From Epulopiscium sp. Nele67-Bin004 (GTDB lineage Bacteria > Bacillota_A > Clostridia > Lachnospirales > Cellulosilyticaceae): a stretch of DNA of 18,675 nucleotides. Made by a program: the position numbers and the translations under genes. Shown one piece after another: positions 1 through 6,617 of the stretch. Where the stretch lies: contig LNZQ01000002.1 of assembly GCA_002007315.1 (NCBI GenBank), forward strand, positions 1-18,675, written 5' to 3'. Each line of letters opens with the position of its first letter. The first letter of the stretch is position 1. The notes under the pieces were generated by a model. The model had not been told where the DNA came from and did not search any database. It was given only the letters and a program-made list of their open reading frames with translations.

Positions 1-57
1 TCTTCCACCCTAGTCCCCCCTTATATTTATCATTAATTGGTATTCTATCATATTTTG

Positions 58-1860
58 CTACATATTAATATGTTTTTTTTGTGATATTAGGCACTTTTTA
101 TCATTTCCAATCAAATCTTGCCTATTTGCCCTAACCAACGCTTTGTATACCAAGTTATAATTTTCTCTTTTGTTGTATTGCAACAACGCACGTTGCATTG
201 CTTTTTCTTCTACATTTTTTGGCACATAAACTTTTTGTAGGGTGAATGGATCCATCTCTATATAGTACATGCAAGTTGCTAACGTTGATGGTGTGGGGTA
301 AAAATCTTGCACTTGTTCAGGTATATGCCCAATCTTTTTTAGATATACCGCAAGCTCAATTGCATCTGATATAGTCGCTCCAGGGTGAGAGCTCATAAAG
401 TATGGCACAACATATTGCTCGTTCCCAAGTTTTTTTGTTTCGGTCTCAAACATATTTGTAAACTTTTCATATACTTCTCTTTTTGGCTTACCCATATGAT
501 TTAAAACGTTATCTGAAATATGTTCAGGTGCTATTCTAAGTTGACCGCTAACATGGTACTTTGCAATTTCGTTAACTATTTTTCTGCTATTTTTATCAGC
601 AAGCAAATAATCATACCTAATTCCAGAACGGATAAATACTTTTTTGATACCTTTAATTTCACGCATTTTTCTAAGAGTTTTTAGATATGGCTCATGGTCA
701 ACATCTAATGCCCCGCAAGGTTTAGGAAATAAGCACTTCTTGTTTGTACAACTACCTTTAGTTACAGATTTTTTACATTGTTCTTTACTAAAGTTTGCTG
801 TTGGTCCACCAACGTCATGAATATATCCTTTAAAATCTGCATGCTTAGTCATTTGCTCTGCCTCTTTTAACATAGACTGCTCAGAACGCCCTTGAACTGT
901 ACGCCCTTGATGGAACGTCAGTGCACAAAAGCTACAACAACCAAAACAACCTCTATTGCTTGTTATACTAAACAAAATTTCTTCGATAGCAGGTATTTTT
1001 TGTTTGTATATCGGGTGAGGAGCGTTCATAAACGGCAGTTCATAAACATTGTCAAGTTCTAGCGTGCTAAGTGGCTTGCTAGGTGGATTTTGTACCACAT
1101 AGCCCATCTGCCCATAACTCTCAATCAAAGGTTTTGCAACAAATGCATCAACATTTTCTGATTGAATGACAAAGCTTTTTGCATACTCTTTTTTGTTTGT
1201 TGACACTTGCTCAAAAGACGGAATTTCTATTCCATCATAAACTACATCTAAAGTTTTTGTTTTGTACGCTGTTCCCGAAATATACGTTATGTGCTTTATG
1301 TCCATTCCGCTGTCCAAAGCTTCTGCAACTTCCACAATCGACGTTTCACTCATTCCATATAGCAACAAGTCTGCCCCAGAGTCTATTAGTACCGAACGTC
1401 GTACTTTATAGTCCCAATAGTCATAGTGTGCAAGCCGTCTTAGGCTCGCCTCAATCCCACCAATAATAATAGGTACATCTTTGTAAGCTTCTCTAGCTCG
1501 TCCAGAATATGCAATTACAGCTCTGTCAGGGCGTTTTCCACCTTGTCCACCTTCTGTATATGAGTCTTTTTTGCGACGCTTTTTGTTAACACTATAATGA
1601 TTAACCATTGAGTCAATATTTCCCGATGTTATTAAAAACCCAAGTCTAGGCTTTCCAAACCTTTTAAAATCTTTTGCATCTCGCCAGTTTGGTTGAGGAA
1701 GTATCGCAACAGAATATCCGAATCTCTCCAAAATCCGCCCTATTATTGCTGTCCCAAAAGATGAATGGTCAATATATGCATCACCAGACACTAAAACAAA
1801 ATCAACTTCTTCTATCCCTCTTTCTTCTAATTCTTTTTTAGTTACTGGTAAAAACATCAT
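58..1860 (-). CDS. YgiQ-family radical SAM protein
   Basis: Radical SAM enzyme of the YgiQ family (also annotated UPF0313); the reaction is not established. The N-terminal part (residues 1-~280) begins MMFLPVTKKELEERG and has GDAYIDHSSFG and GGIEASLRR, typical of the family. The 4Fe-4S motif CFGCCSFC (Cys 305, 309, 312, spacing CxxxCxxC) follows at residues 305-312. A further Cys-rich stretch around residues 365-385 (SCTNKKCLFPKPCGALD) may bind metal. The frame is open to 1914, but the start at 1860 is preferred because AAGGAG lies 3 bp before ATG-ATG; the second ATG, at 1857, is also possible. From 1860 the protein is 600 residues. The start lies inside the 3' end of the upstream pseudouridine synthase gene (23 bp overlap), so the two are probably translationally coupled. 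No terminator is visible in the 57 bp downstream. Confidence 0.93.
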   Translation of the reverse strand: MMFLPVTKKELEERGIEEVDFVLVSGDAYIDHSSFGTAIIGRILERFGYSVAILPQPNWRDAKDFKRFGKPRLGFLITSGNIDSMVNHYSVNKKRRKKDSYTEGGQGGKRPDRAVIAYSGRAREAYKDVPIIIGGIEASLRRLAHYDYWDYKVRRSVLIDSGADLLLYGMSETSIVEVAEALDSGMDIKHITYISGTAYKTKTLDVVYDGIEIPSFEQVSTNKKEYAKSFVIQSENVDAFVAKPLIESYGQMGYVVQNPPSKPLSTLELDNVYELPFMNAPHPIYKQKIPAIEEILFSITSNRGCFGCCSFCALTFHQGRTVQGRSEQSMLKEAEQMTKHADFKGYIHDVGGPTANFSKEQCKKSVTKGSCTNKKCLFPKPCGALDVDHEPYLKTLRKMREIKGIKKVFIRSGIRYDYLLADKNSRKIVNEIAKYHVSGQLRIAPEHISDNVLNHMGKPKREVYEKFTNMFETETKKLGNEQYVVPYFMSSHPGATISDAIELAVYLKKIGHIPEQVQDFYPTPSTLATCMYYIEMDPFTLQKVYVPKNVEEKAMQRALLQYNKRENYNLVYKALVRANRQDLIGNDKKCLISQKKHINM

Positions 1861-2572
1861 CTTCTCCTTGCAATAATCGTAATTCTTCTTCGGTAAGTTC
1901 TCGGTATTCTCCACATTCTAAGTCATCAGGTAGTTCTAAGTTACCCATTTTAACACGTTGTAAAAATGTAACTTCGCCTCCAACAACATTTATCATTCGC
2001 TTAACTTGATGAAATTTTCCCTCTGTTAATGTAACAAAAACTTCCGCCTCATCTTCATCTTGTGAAATAATTTCAAGCCCTGCTGGTTTACACTCCGTGT
2101 CATCTTCTAGTGTTATTCCATTTTCAAATTGTTCCACTGCATTAGGCACAAGTTTCCCAGATACAACAGCATAGTATACTTTTTCGATATGCTTTTTTGG
2201 CGACAACAATTTGTGCGTCATTTTCCCGTCGTTTGTTAGTATCAGTAAGCCTTCAGTGTCTTTGTCAAGACGCCCAACAGGTGCAACTTTTTTGTTTTGG
2301 TCTTCTTCATACAACAAGTCAATTACTGTTTCATGCATAGAATCACTTGTTGCACTAATAACTCCTGCTGGCTTGTTTAATATAAAGTAGTAAAACTCTT
2401 TATATTCTATAAGTTGATTGTTAAAATACACTTGTTGGGTGTCTGGATTTATAGCCATATTTGGCTTATTTACAACAACTCCATCAACTCTTACAAGCTT
2501 TTTCTTTATCATTTTTTGTATTTCTGTTCTAGTTCCAATCCCTGCATGCCCTAAATATTTATCTAATCTCAT
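1838..2572 (-). CDS. RsuA/RluB-family pseudouridine synthase
   Basis: Pseudouridine synthase acting on rRNA, 244 residues. An N-terminal S4 RNA-binding domain (residues 1-~50, MRLDKYLGHAGIGTRTEIQK) is followed by the catalytic domain. The family signature GRLDKDTEGLL is at residues 100-110, with Asp103 as the expected catalytic residue, and ILNKPAG at 64-70 is the usual entry to the catalytic fold. The length and the single S4 domain fit RsuA-type enzymes, which modify 16S rRNA (U516 in E. coli); RluB/RluE-like 23S targets cannot be excluded from sequence alone. The ATG lies 4 bp after the stop of the upstream methyltransferase gene, and its weak GGGG ribosome binding site overlaps that stop, so coupled translation is likely. 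Together with the preceding methyltransferase it forms an rRNA modification pair. Confidence 0.93.
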   Translation of the reverse strand: MRLDKYLGHAGIGTRTEIQKMIKKKLVRVDGVVVNKPNMAINPDTQQVYFNNQLIEYKEFYYFILNKPAGVISATSDSMHETVIDLLYEEDQNKKVAPVGRLDKDTEGLLILTNDGKMTHKLLSPKKHIEKVYYAVVSGKLVPNAVEQFENGITLEDDTECKPAGLEIISQDEDEAEVFVTLTEGKFHQVKRMINVVGGEVTFLQRVKMGNLELPDDLECGEYRELTEEELRLLQGEDDVFTSN

Positions 2573-2576
2573 TTGT

Positions 2577-3929
2577 TTACCCCATCATTCTTAAATTTGC
2601 TGGATATTTATTTTTCAAACGTCCATTTTGCGATACAACCCAACCAAGCGGATATCCTTGAATACACACAACATGATAACCTTGTGGTGCATCAAGCACA
2701 AGTGTTTCACCTTTTAAATATTTGACCGCACTATCGTAATCAAGTTCTATCGTATTTTTATACATTTCTTTTTTGTATGCAACAGCTACTGTGTGAGACA
2801 CTTCAAAACGATTTTTTTTCATCTCACCTAAAAGCAGTCCACTTCTATGCATTCTAATTTTATTTTGCTCTGGCATTTCTTCACTAACTATATACACTCT
2901 ACCATCTTTTTCTAACACAAATTCAGATATATTAATATAAGTATGTTTAGTTATAAAATCAGCTATCTCTTTATAATGTTTAATTTGTTGTGTTGGTTTT
3001 AACATGCTATTTTTTATATTATTTCCAAATTTCTTCCTAAGTAAACATATAAAATGACCTTCTCCATCTATTTTATGCGGCCAAAGTCTAACAGCTCCTT
3101 CAAGCTCCTTTTTGCTACACCAATCTTTTCTTGCTGGACTTATCCCGCCTATTGCCACAAGGGGTTCTACCTCAAACTCTGGGTGTCTGTCCAAAAAATC
3201 ACATATCATTTGTTCATTTTCTTCTGGCGAGAAAGTACACGTTGAATATACAATGTTTCCACCTTCTTTTAACATAACCGAGGCATCATCTAAAATAGTT
3301 TTTTGGATATCGCAAAAATACTTCACACCATATTTTTCCCAACTTTTTATAGCCTCAGGGTCTTTTCTAAACATGCCCTCACCAGAACATGGGGCGTCAA
3401 TTATAATTTTATCAAATGTATTTTGCCATGCCCCCGCAAGTTTTGACGGGTCTTCACTAACAACCATTGCATATTTTAGCCCAAAAGCGTCTATATTTTT
3501 TGCTAGAGTTTTTGCACGACTGGCACTAATATCATTTGATACTAAAACTCCTGTTCCTGCTAATTTTGCCCCAACTTGTGTGCTTTTTCCACCAGGTGCT
3601 GCGCACAAATCAAGCACTATATCTCCACTATCTACTGGCAAAAATTCGGCTGTTGACATAGCACTTGGCTCTTGAATATAATATAATCCTGCATAATAAA
3701 ACGGGTGCTTTGCCGGTCTTTCATCAAAATAATAAAATCCTTCCTTGCACCACGGCACAGGCTGTAAGTTACTAAAAGGATTGATTTTCTCCCACTCATC
3801 CATAGAAATTTTGCTTGTGTTTATACGTATTCCTTGATATTTTGGGTTGTCATAAGATTTGATATAGTCATCAAATTCATCTCCTAGCAAGATTTTCATC
3901 TTGTCTTCAAATTGTTGTGGTAATTTCAT
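2577..3929 (-). CDS. RsmB/RsmF-type (NOL1/NOP2/Sun) rRNA m5C methyltransferase
   Basis: SAM-dependent RNA cytosine-C5 methyltransferase, 450 residues. The SAM-binding motif DLCAAPGGKSTQ is at residues 107-118, motif IV DAPCSGEGMFRKD at 178-190 (Cys181 releases the product), and motif VI STCTFSPEENE at 229-239 (Cys231 is the expected nucleophile). The C-terminal ~150 residues have the layout of RsmF-like proteins (a PUA-like RNA-binding tail ending YPLGWVVSQNGRLKNKYPANLR). RsmF of E. coli methylates C1407 of 16S rRNA; the exact target here is inferred only. AAAGGA lies upstream of the ATG. The gene sits 21 bp after the M23-like gene and 4 bp before the pseudouridine synthase gene, consistent with one operon. 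Confidence 0.93.
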   Translation of the reverse strand: MKLPQQFEDKMKILLGDEFDDYIKSYDNPKYQGIRINTSKISMDEWEKINPFSNLQPVPWCKEGFYYFDERPAKHPFYYAGLYYIQEPSAMSTAEFLPVDSGDIVLDLCAAPGGKSTQVGAKLAGTGVLVSNDISASRAKTLAKNIDAFGLKYAMVVSEDPSKLAGAWQNTFDKIIIDAPCSGEGMFRKDPEAIKSWEKYGVKYFCDIQKTILDDASVMLKEGGNIVYSTCTFSPEENEQMICDFLDRHPEFEVEPLVAIGGISPARKDWCSKKELEGAVRLWPHKIDGEGHFICLLRKKFGNNIKNSMLKPTQQIKHYKEIADFITKHTYINISEFVLEKDGRVYIVSEEMPEQNKIRMHRSGLLLGEMKKNRFEVSHTVAVAYKKEMYKNTIELDYDSAVKYLKGETLVLDAPQGYHVVCIQGYPLGWVVSQNGRLKNKYPANLRMMG

Positions 3930-3950
3930 AAGTGTTTGTCCTTTGCATTG

Positions 3951-4955
3951 TTATGTTATCCATCTAACGTCGGCTTTTCTGTCTTCCACACGTTTAACAA
4001 ATGGTAGTATTTGTATAGATGTCCACTCCTCATTATACATCACAAATGTTTCTAGGTAAACACCTACATTAATATTACCTACTTGACCTTCAGTAATTCC
4101 GTTACGATTGCTCATCATACCAAGCTGACTTCCTGCTGTTATATAACTTCCTTCTGTTATAGAAGTAGGTAGCGTTTCTAAGTATCCGTAGCAAAATATA
4201 GCACCTCCATCACTTTGTATATAAATTGTGTAGCCAGTTTGTTCTTCCCAGCCCAATTTTACGACGGTGCCGTCTGTCATGCTTATTACTTCAGTTGTGT
4301 TTGCGGTATTTTTGGGGTCAAGAATAATGACCGAGTTATCTCCCCAGTCATGTTCTTCATATACATAGTCACGATTATCCCCAACCAAAAAATATTTTAT
4401 ATCATATACAAACTGGGCGTATACCTCTTGATATTCTTTGTATTTTTCGCTTTCTACACCTAATTTTATAAGTGATTTTATTTCGGACGTTGATGCCCCT
4501 TGAAGTGACTCAACATGCCAAATTGCAAGCCCCAAATCTATTGGCTTGTGCACACTCATGGCATAGTCGATAATATCGCTCACCTCCTCCTCTTGCAAGT
4601 CCAAAAATCCTGTAACAACTTCGTTTACAATAGTTGTCGTTTCGATTGCATCAATATCTTCTATTCCATCTTCACCACTGCTAAAACAACTAGTAAATAA
4701 TAATATACACGATAATACAGCTAACACTAAAGCAACGATTAGTTGATTTTCGGATTGTTTTTGACGCTTTCTAGCACTTGTCGTTGCTGATCCTGCTGGA
4801 TAAGCAGTTTGTGGTATTTGTTTTACTGGCTTCGCTCCTGGTGGCAATTTTGTGTAGTTTATATATGCCGAATTTATAGACCTGCTTGATGAATGTTTCT
4901 TTTCTTTTTTTCTGCTCATATTGTAACTAATTTCTCGCATTTTTCTATCTAACAT
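3951..4955 (-). CDS. Membrane-anchored, degenerate M23/LytM-domain protein
   Basis: Envelope protein of 334 residues. A basic cytoplasmic tail (residues 1-~70, rich in K/R/S) precedes one membrane helix at about 71-90 (LIVALVLAVLSCILLFTSCF). An extracellular stalk of ~100 residues follows, then a LytM/M23-like domain from ~195 to the end. The fold is recognisable from DYVYEEHDWGD, TDGTVVKLGW, TGYTIYIQSDGG and GSYITAGSQLGMM, which line up with the family's usual strands. However, the zinc ligands are missing: there is no HxGxD segment, the Y-A-H-L motif reads YGYL, and the HxH motif reads as NVGVYLE. No histidine occurs after DYVYEEHDW. It is therefore probably a structural or regulatory pseudo-enzyme, as known for some SpoIIQ and EnvC/NlpD-type proteins. 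The start is ATG 4955, 8 bp after AAGGGG; a GTG at 4964 abuts that site and is less likely. Confidence 0.82.
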   Translation of the reverse strand: MLDRKMREISYNMSRKKEKKHSSSRSINSAYINYTKLPPGAKPVKQIPQTAYPAGSATTSARKRQKQSENQLIVALVLAVLSCILLFTSCFSSGEDGIEDIDAIETTTIVNEVVTGFLDLQEEEVSDIIDYAMSVHKPIDLGLAIWHVESLQGASTSEIKSLIKLGVESEKYKEYQEVYAQFVYDIKYFLVGDNRDYVYEEHDWGDNSVIILDPKNTANTTEVISMTDGTVVKLGWEEQTGYTIYIQSDGGAIFCYGYLETLPTSITEGSYITAGSQLGMMSNRNGITEGQVGNINVGVYLETFVMYNEEWTSIQILPFVKRVEDRKADVRWIT

Positions 4956-4970
4956 ACGCCTCACCCCTTA

Positions 4971-4987
4971 TGTCTATAATATAGACA
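4971..4987. promoter_or_regulatory. 17-nt perfect inverted repeat before the M23-like gene
   Basis: TGTCTATAATATAGACA is a perfect palindrome with 8-bp arms around a single A. It lies in the 34-bp gap between the radical SAM gene and the M23-like gene, immediately upstream of that gene's ribosome binding site. It could be an operator (its centre can also be read as a -10-like TATTAT on the minus strand) or a short RNA hairpin. No protein can be assigned. Confidence 0.45.
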
Positions 4988-4998
4988 AACTATCGGTT

Positions 4999-5931
4999 TT
5001 ATACCATGTTTTTAAGTGCTTTTCCATTCAAATAATCGCATAAATCGCCCTGTTCATAATTGTTGTTTTGCATCGCCTCAACTATGTCATCATGTATTTT
5101 CCACCAGCTTGTTCCCCAGTTTGCAAATACTGAAAATTCTTCTGGAACACGCCCTATAATACGTTGCATCACTATATCTTTTGATAAATATCTAAGAAAT
5201 AATATTACTCGTTGTTTATATTGTTCTTCAGTTATCATTTCTATTTCGTTGTTTTCATATTGGGTGCACATCGTCGTATTTTTTACTATATATAGTGCAT
5301 GAAGTTTAACAAAGTCAACTTGTAACGCACTCATAAGCTTAGCATTTTCAATAACATCTGCTTCGTCGTCCCAAGGCAAATTTAATATAAGATGAGCACA
5401 CACTGAAAACCCAAATCGTTTTACACGTAATGTTGCATCAATAAACTCGGCAAGCCCATGACCCCTATTTATTTTTTCGAGTGATTTATAGTTTGCCGTT
5501 TGAAGTCCAAGTTCTATGCAAACATCTAAATTAGTTTCGTTTTGGTAGTTTTTTATAATTTGCAAATATTCATCACTTATGCAGTCTGGACGTGTTGAAA
5601 TGCTTATCCCTACAAAGTCGGGGTGTCTAAGCTCTGATAAAACATTTTCCAATTGTTCCTTTTTCATGTAAGTATTGCTATAGTTTTGCAAGTAGCCAAT
5701 AAAATATTTAGCTTTATAACGTTTGCTTATATATTGTATGTTTCGGTTTATTTGGTCTGTAATACTCTCTTTGTGAGTTTCATATCCAACGCCATCATCT
5801 CCACAAAATGTGCAACCGCCATGACCGCTTGTGCCATCTCGGTTAGGGCATGTTCCGCCAAGGTCAATCGGGATTTTATAAACTTTTTCTCCGTATTTAT
5901 TTTTTAAATAGTCTGAATATTTATTATACAT
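4999..5931 (-). CDS. TIGR01212-family (YhcC-like) radical SAM protein
   Basis: Radical SAM protein of 310 residues with unknown substrate. The N-terminus YSDYLKNKYGEKVYKIPIDLGG leads into TCPNRDGTSGHGGCTFCGDDG, with the iron-sulfur cysteines at 28, 40 and 43. This stretched Cx11CxxC spacing is diagnostic of the TIGR01212/YhcC group and differs from the usual CxxxCxxC. The middle (GISISTRPDCISDEYL, ELGLQTANYKSLEKINRGH, SVCAHLILNLPWD) is typical of the TIM-barrel core of these enzymes, as in Elp3-like proteins. The ATG has AAGGAG 7 bp upstream. It is the first gene of the minus-strand cluster and diverges from the DUF378 gene. Confidence 0.93.
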   Translation of the reverse strand: MYNKYSDYLKNKYGEKVYKIPIDLGGTCPNRDGTSGHGGCTFCGDDGVGYETHKESITDQINRNIQYISKRYKAKYFIGYLQNYSNTYMKKEQLENVLSELRHPDFVGISISTRPDCISDEYLQIIKNYQNETNLDVCIELGLQTANYKSLEKINRGHGLAEFIDATLRVKRFGFSVCAHLILNLPWDDEADVIENAKLMSALQVDFVKLHALYIVKNTTMCTQYENNEIEMITEEQYKQRVILFLRYLSKDIVMQRIIGRVPEEFSVFANWGTSWWKIHDDIVEAMQNNNYEQGDLCDYLNGKALKNMV

Positions 5932-5947
5932 TTAAACGCTCCTTATT

Positions 5948-5972
5948 GCATGAATAAAAATCATGCTTTTTT
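5948..5972. other. Short hairpin with T-tract between divergent genes
   Basis: GCATGA (5948-5953) and TCATGC (5961-5966) form a 6-bp stem with a 7-nt loop, followed on the plus strand by six T. Read on the plus strand it resembles a weak intrinsic terminator; on the minus strand it lies in the leader of the radical SAM gene, about 10 nt before its AAGGAG. The rest of this 88-bp divergent interval holds AT-rich -10-like hexamers (TATAAC 5980, TATTAT 5986 and 5996), but no convincing paired -35 could be chosen. Confidence 0.35.
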
Positions 5973-6019
5973 GTAATACTATAACTATTATCGCTTATTA
6001 TAAGAAAGGTGGCAAGTCT

Positions 6020-6235
6020 ATGAATACAAAAACTTTTGACTATATCGCATTAGCACTTGTTGTTATAGGTGCTATAAACTGGGGATTGATTGGGTTTTTC
6101 CAATTTGACCTTGTGGCAGCATTATTTGGAGGTATGGCAAGTTGGATAAGCCGAGTTATTTACGCTGTTATTGGTATTAGCGGAATTTACTCGCTTACTT
6201 TATTTGGTAGAGTTTCAAACGACTCTATTCAATAG
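6020..6235 (+). CDS. DUF378 small membrane protein
   Basis: A 71-residue integral membrane protein of the DUF378 family, function unknown. It has two hydrophobic helices: residues ~7-30, containing the family's hallmark IGAINWGLIGFFQFDLV, and ~38-60 (SRVIYAVIGISGIYSLTLFG). The frame is open from 5963, but the start is set at ATG 6020 because GAAAGGTGG lies 7 bp upstream and the family begins just before the first helix. It is a single-gene unit, divergent from the radical SAM gene and closed by a strong terminator at 6245-6283. Confidence 0.9.
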   Translation: MNTKTFDYIALALVVIGAINWGLIGFFQFDLVAALFGGMASWISRVIYAVIGISGIYSLTLFGRVSNDSIQ

Positions 6236-6244
6236 CATAAATAA

Positions 6245-6283
6245 AAAAGCCTTGTAGCAACGGATAGTTACTATAAGGCTTTT
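6245..6283. terminator. Bidirectional intrinsic terminator after DUF378 gene
   Basis: The arms 6246-6261 (AAAGCCTTGTAGCAAC) and 6267-6282 (GTTACTATAAGGCTTT) pair over 16 bp with one A-C mismatch and one G-T pair, around loop GGATA. T-rich tails follow on both strands (TTTTATTTAT on plus, six T on minus), so it can end transcripts from the DUF378 gene and from the minus-strand small gene at 6316-6477. Confidence 0.85.
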
Positions 6284-6315
6284 ATTTATAATTATTTGTT
6301 CATTTTATCCCTCCT

Positions 6316-6477
6316 CTAATCCAAATTTCTTACTATCATCCATACAACTAAGTACACTACTACTAAATTGGTTGCTGTATTTAGCATTACTTGTCTATCT
6401 CGTAGCCAGTTATATACATACACTATTATTAGGGGTATTAGTATAGGAGAAATCAGTACAAATCCTCTGTTAGCCAA
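6316..6477 (-). CDS. Putative small two-helix membrane protein, divergent from the Rpn-like gene
   Basis: I do not recognise this protein. From a TTG at 6477 it would have 53 residues with two hydrophobic segments (VLISPILIPLIIVYVY and NLVVVYLVVWMIV) separated by the charged NWLRDRQ. The frame is open up to 6534, but that TTG lies inside the -10 box of a near-consensus minus-strand promoter, so translation must begin further in. A strong AGGAGGG sits at about 6494-6500, but it is 17 nt from this TTG, which is long, and no ATG follows it at normal distance. The start is therefore uncertain and the gene may be decayed. The promoter, the hydrophobic pattern and the shared terminator downstream are the reasons to list it. 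Confidence 0.4.
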   Translation of the reverse strand: MANRGFVLISPILIPLIIVYVYNWLRDRQVMLNTATNLVVVYLVVWMIVRNLD

Positions 6478-6533
6478 AAATGCTCGTCTAAAATCCCTCC
6501 TATTAGATGCTATTCTTAATTTAGTTTTTATCA

Positions 6534-6562
6534 ATTATACTTGACAACATGCATATTGTAAA
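6534..6562 (-). promoter_or_regulatory. Near-consensus minus-strand promoter of the small membrane gene
   Basis: On the minus strand, -35 TTTACA (6562-6557), a 17-bp spacer and -10 TATAAT (6539-6534). Transcription should start near 6527, giving a transcript of about 280 nt ending at the 6245-6283 terminator. Confidence 0.65.
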
Positions 6563-6566
6563 TATG
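6552..6566. promoter_or_regulatory. 15-nt inverted repeat over the shared -35 of two divergent promoters
   Basis: CATATT-GTA-AATATG is a perfect inverted repeat with 6-bp arms. It covers the -35 hexamers of both the plus-strand promoter (6556-6561) and the minus-strand promoter (6557-6562). A dimeric regulator bound here would block both. The regulator is not known. Confidence 0.45.
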
Positions 6567-6585
6567 ACTTAAATTAGTATATAAT
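6556..6585 (+). promoter_or_regulatory. Promoter of the Rpn-like nuclease gene
   Basis: -35 TTGTAA (6556-6561), an 18-bp spacer and a perfect -10 TATAAT (6580-6585), with transcription start expected near 6592, about 26 nt before the ATG at 6618. TAAGGAGG (6606-6613) is a strong but close ribosome binding site (4 nt spacing). A perfect TTGACA at 6541-6546 has only a poor partner (TATGAC at 6563). Confidence 0.6.
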
Positions 6586-6617
6586 AATGAGAATACACTA
6601 TACTGTAAGGAGGAAAT

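Noticed and set aside
1..57. Terminator or gene remnant at the left edge
   Set aside because: No hairpin, T-tract or reading frame could be supported in these 57 bases.
3112..3675. 187-residue plus-strand open frame
   Set aside because: Antisense to the methyltransferase gene with its motifs intact; no ribosome binding site and a composition expected of a shadow frame.
6541..6568. Perfect TTGACA as the main -35 for the Rpn-like gene
   Set aside because: Its partner TATGAC is a poor -10 at 16 bp, while the perfect TATAAT at 6580 pairs better with TTGTAA at 6556; kept only as a possible secondary promoter.
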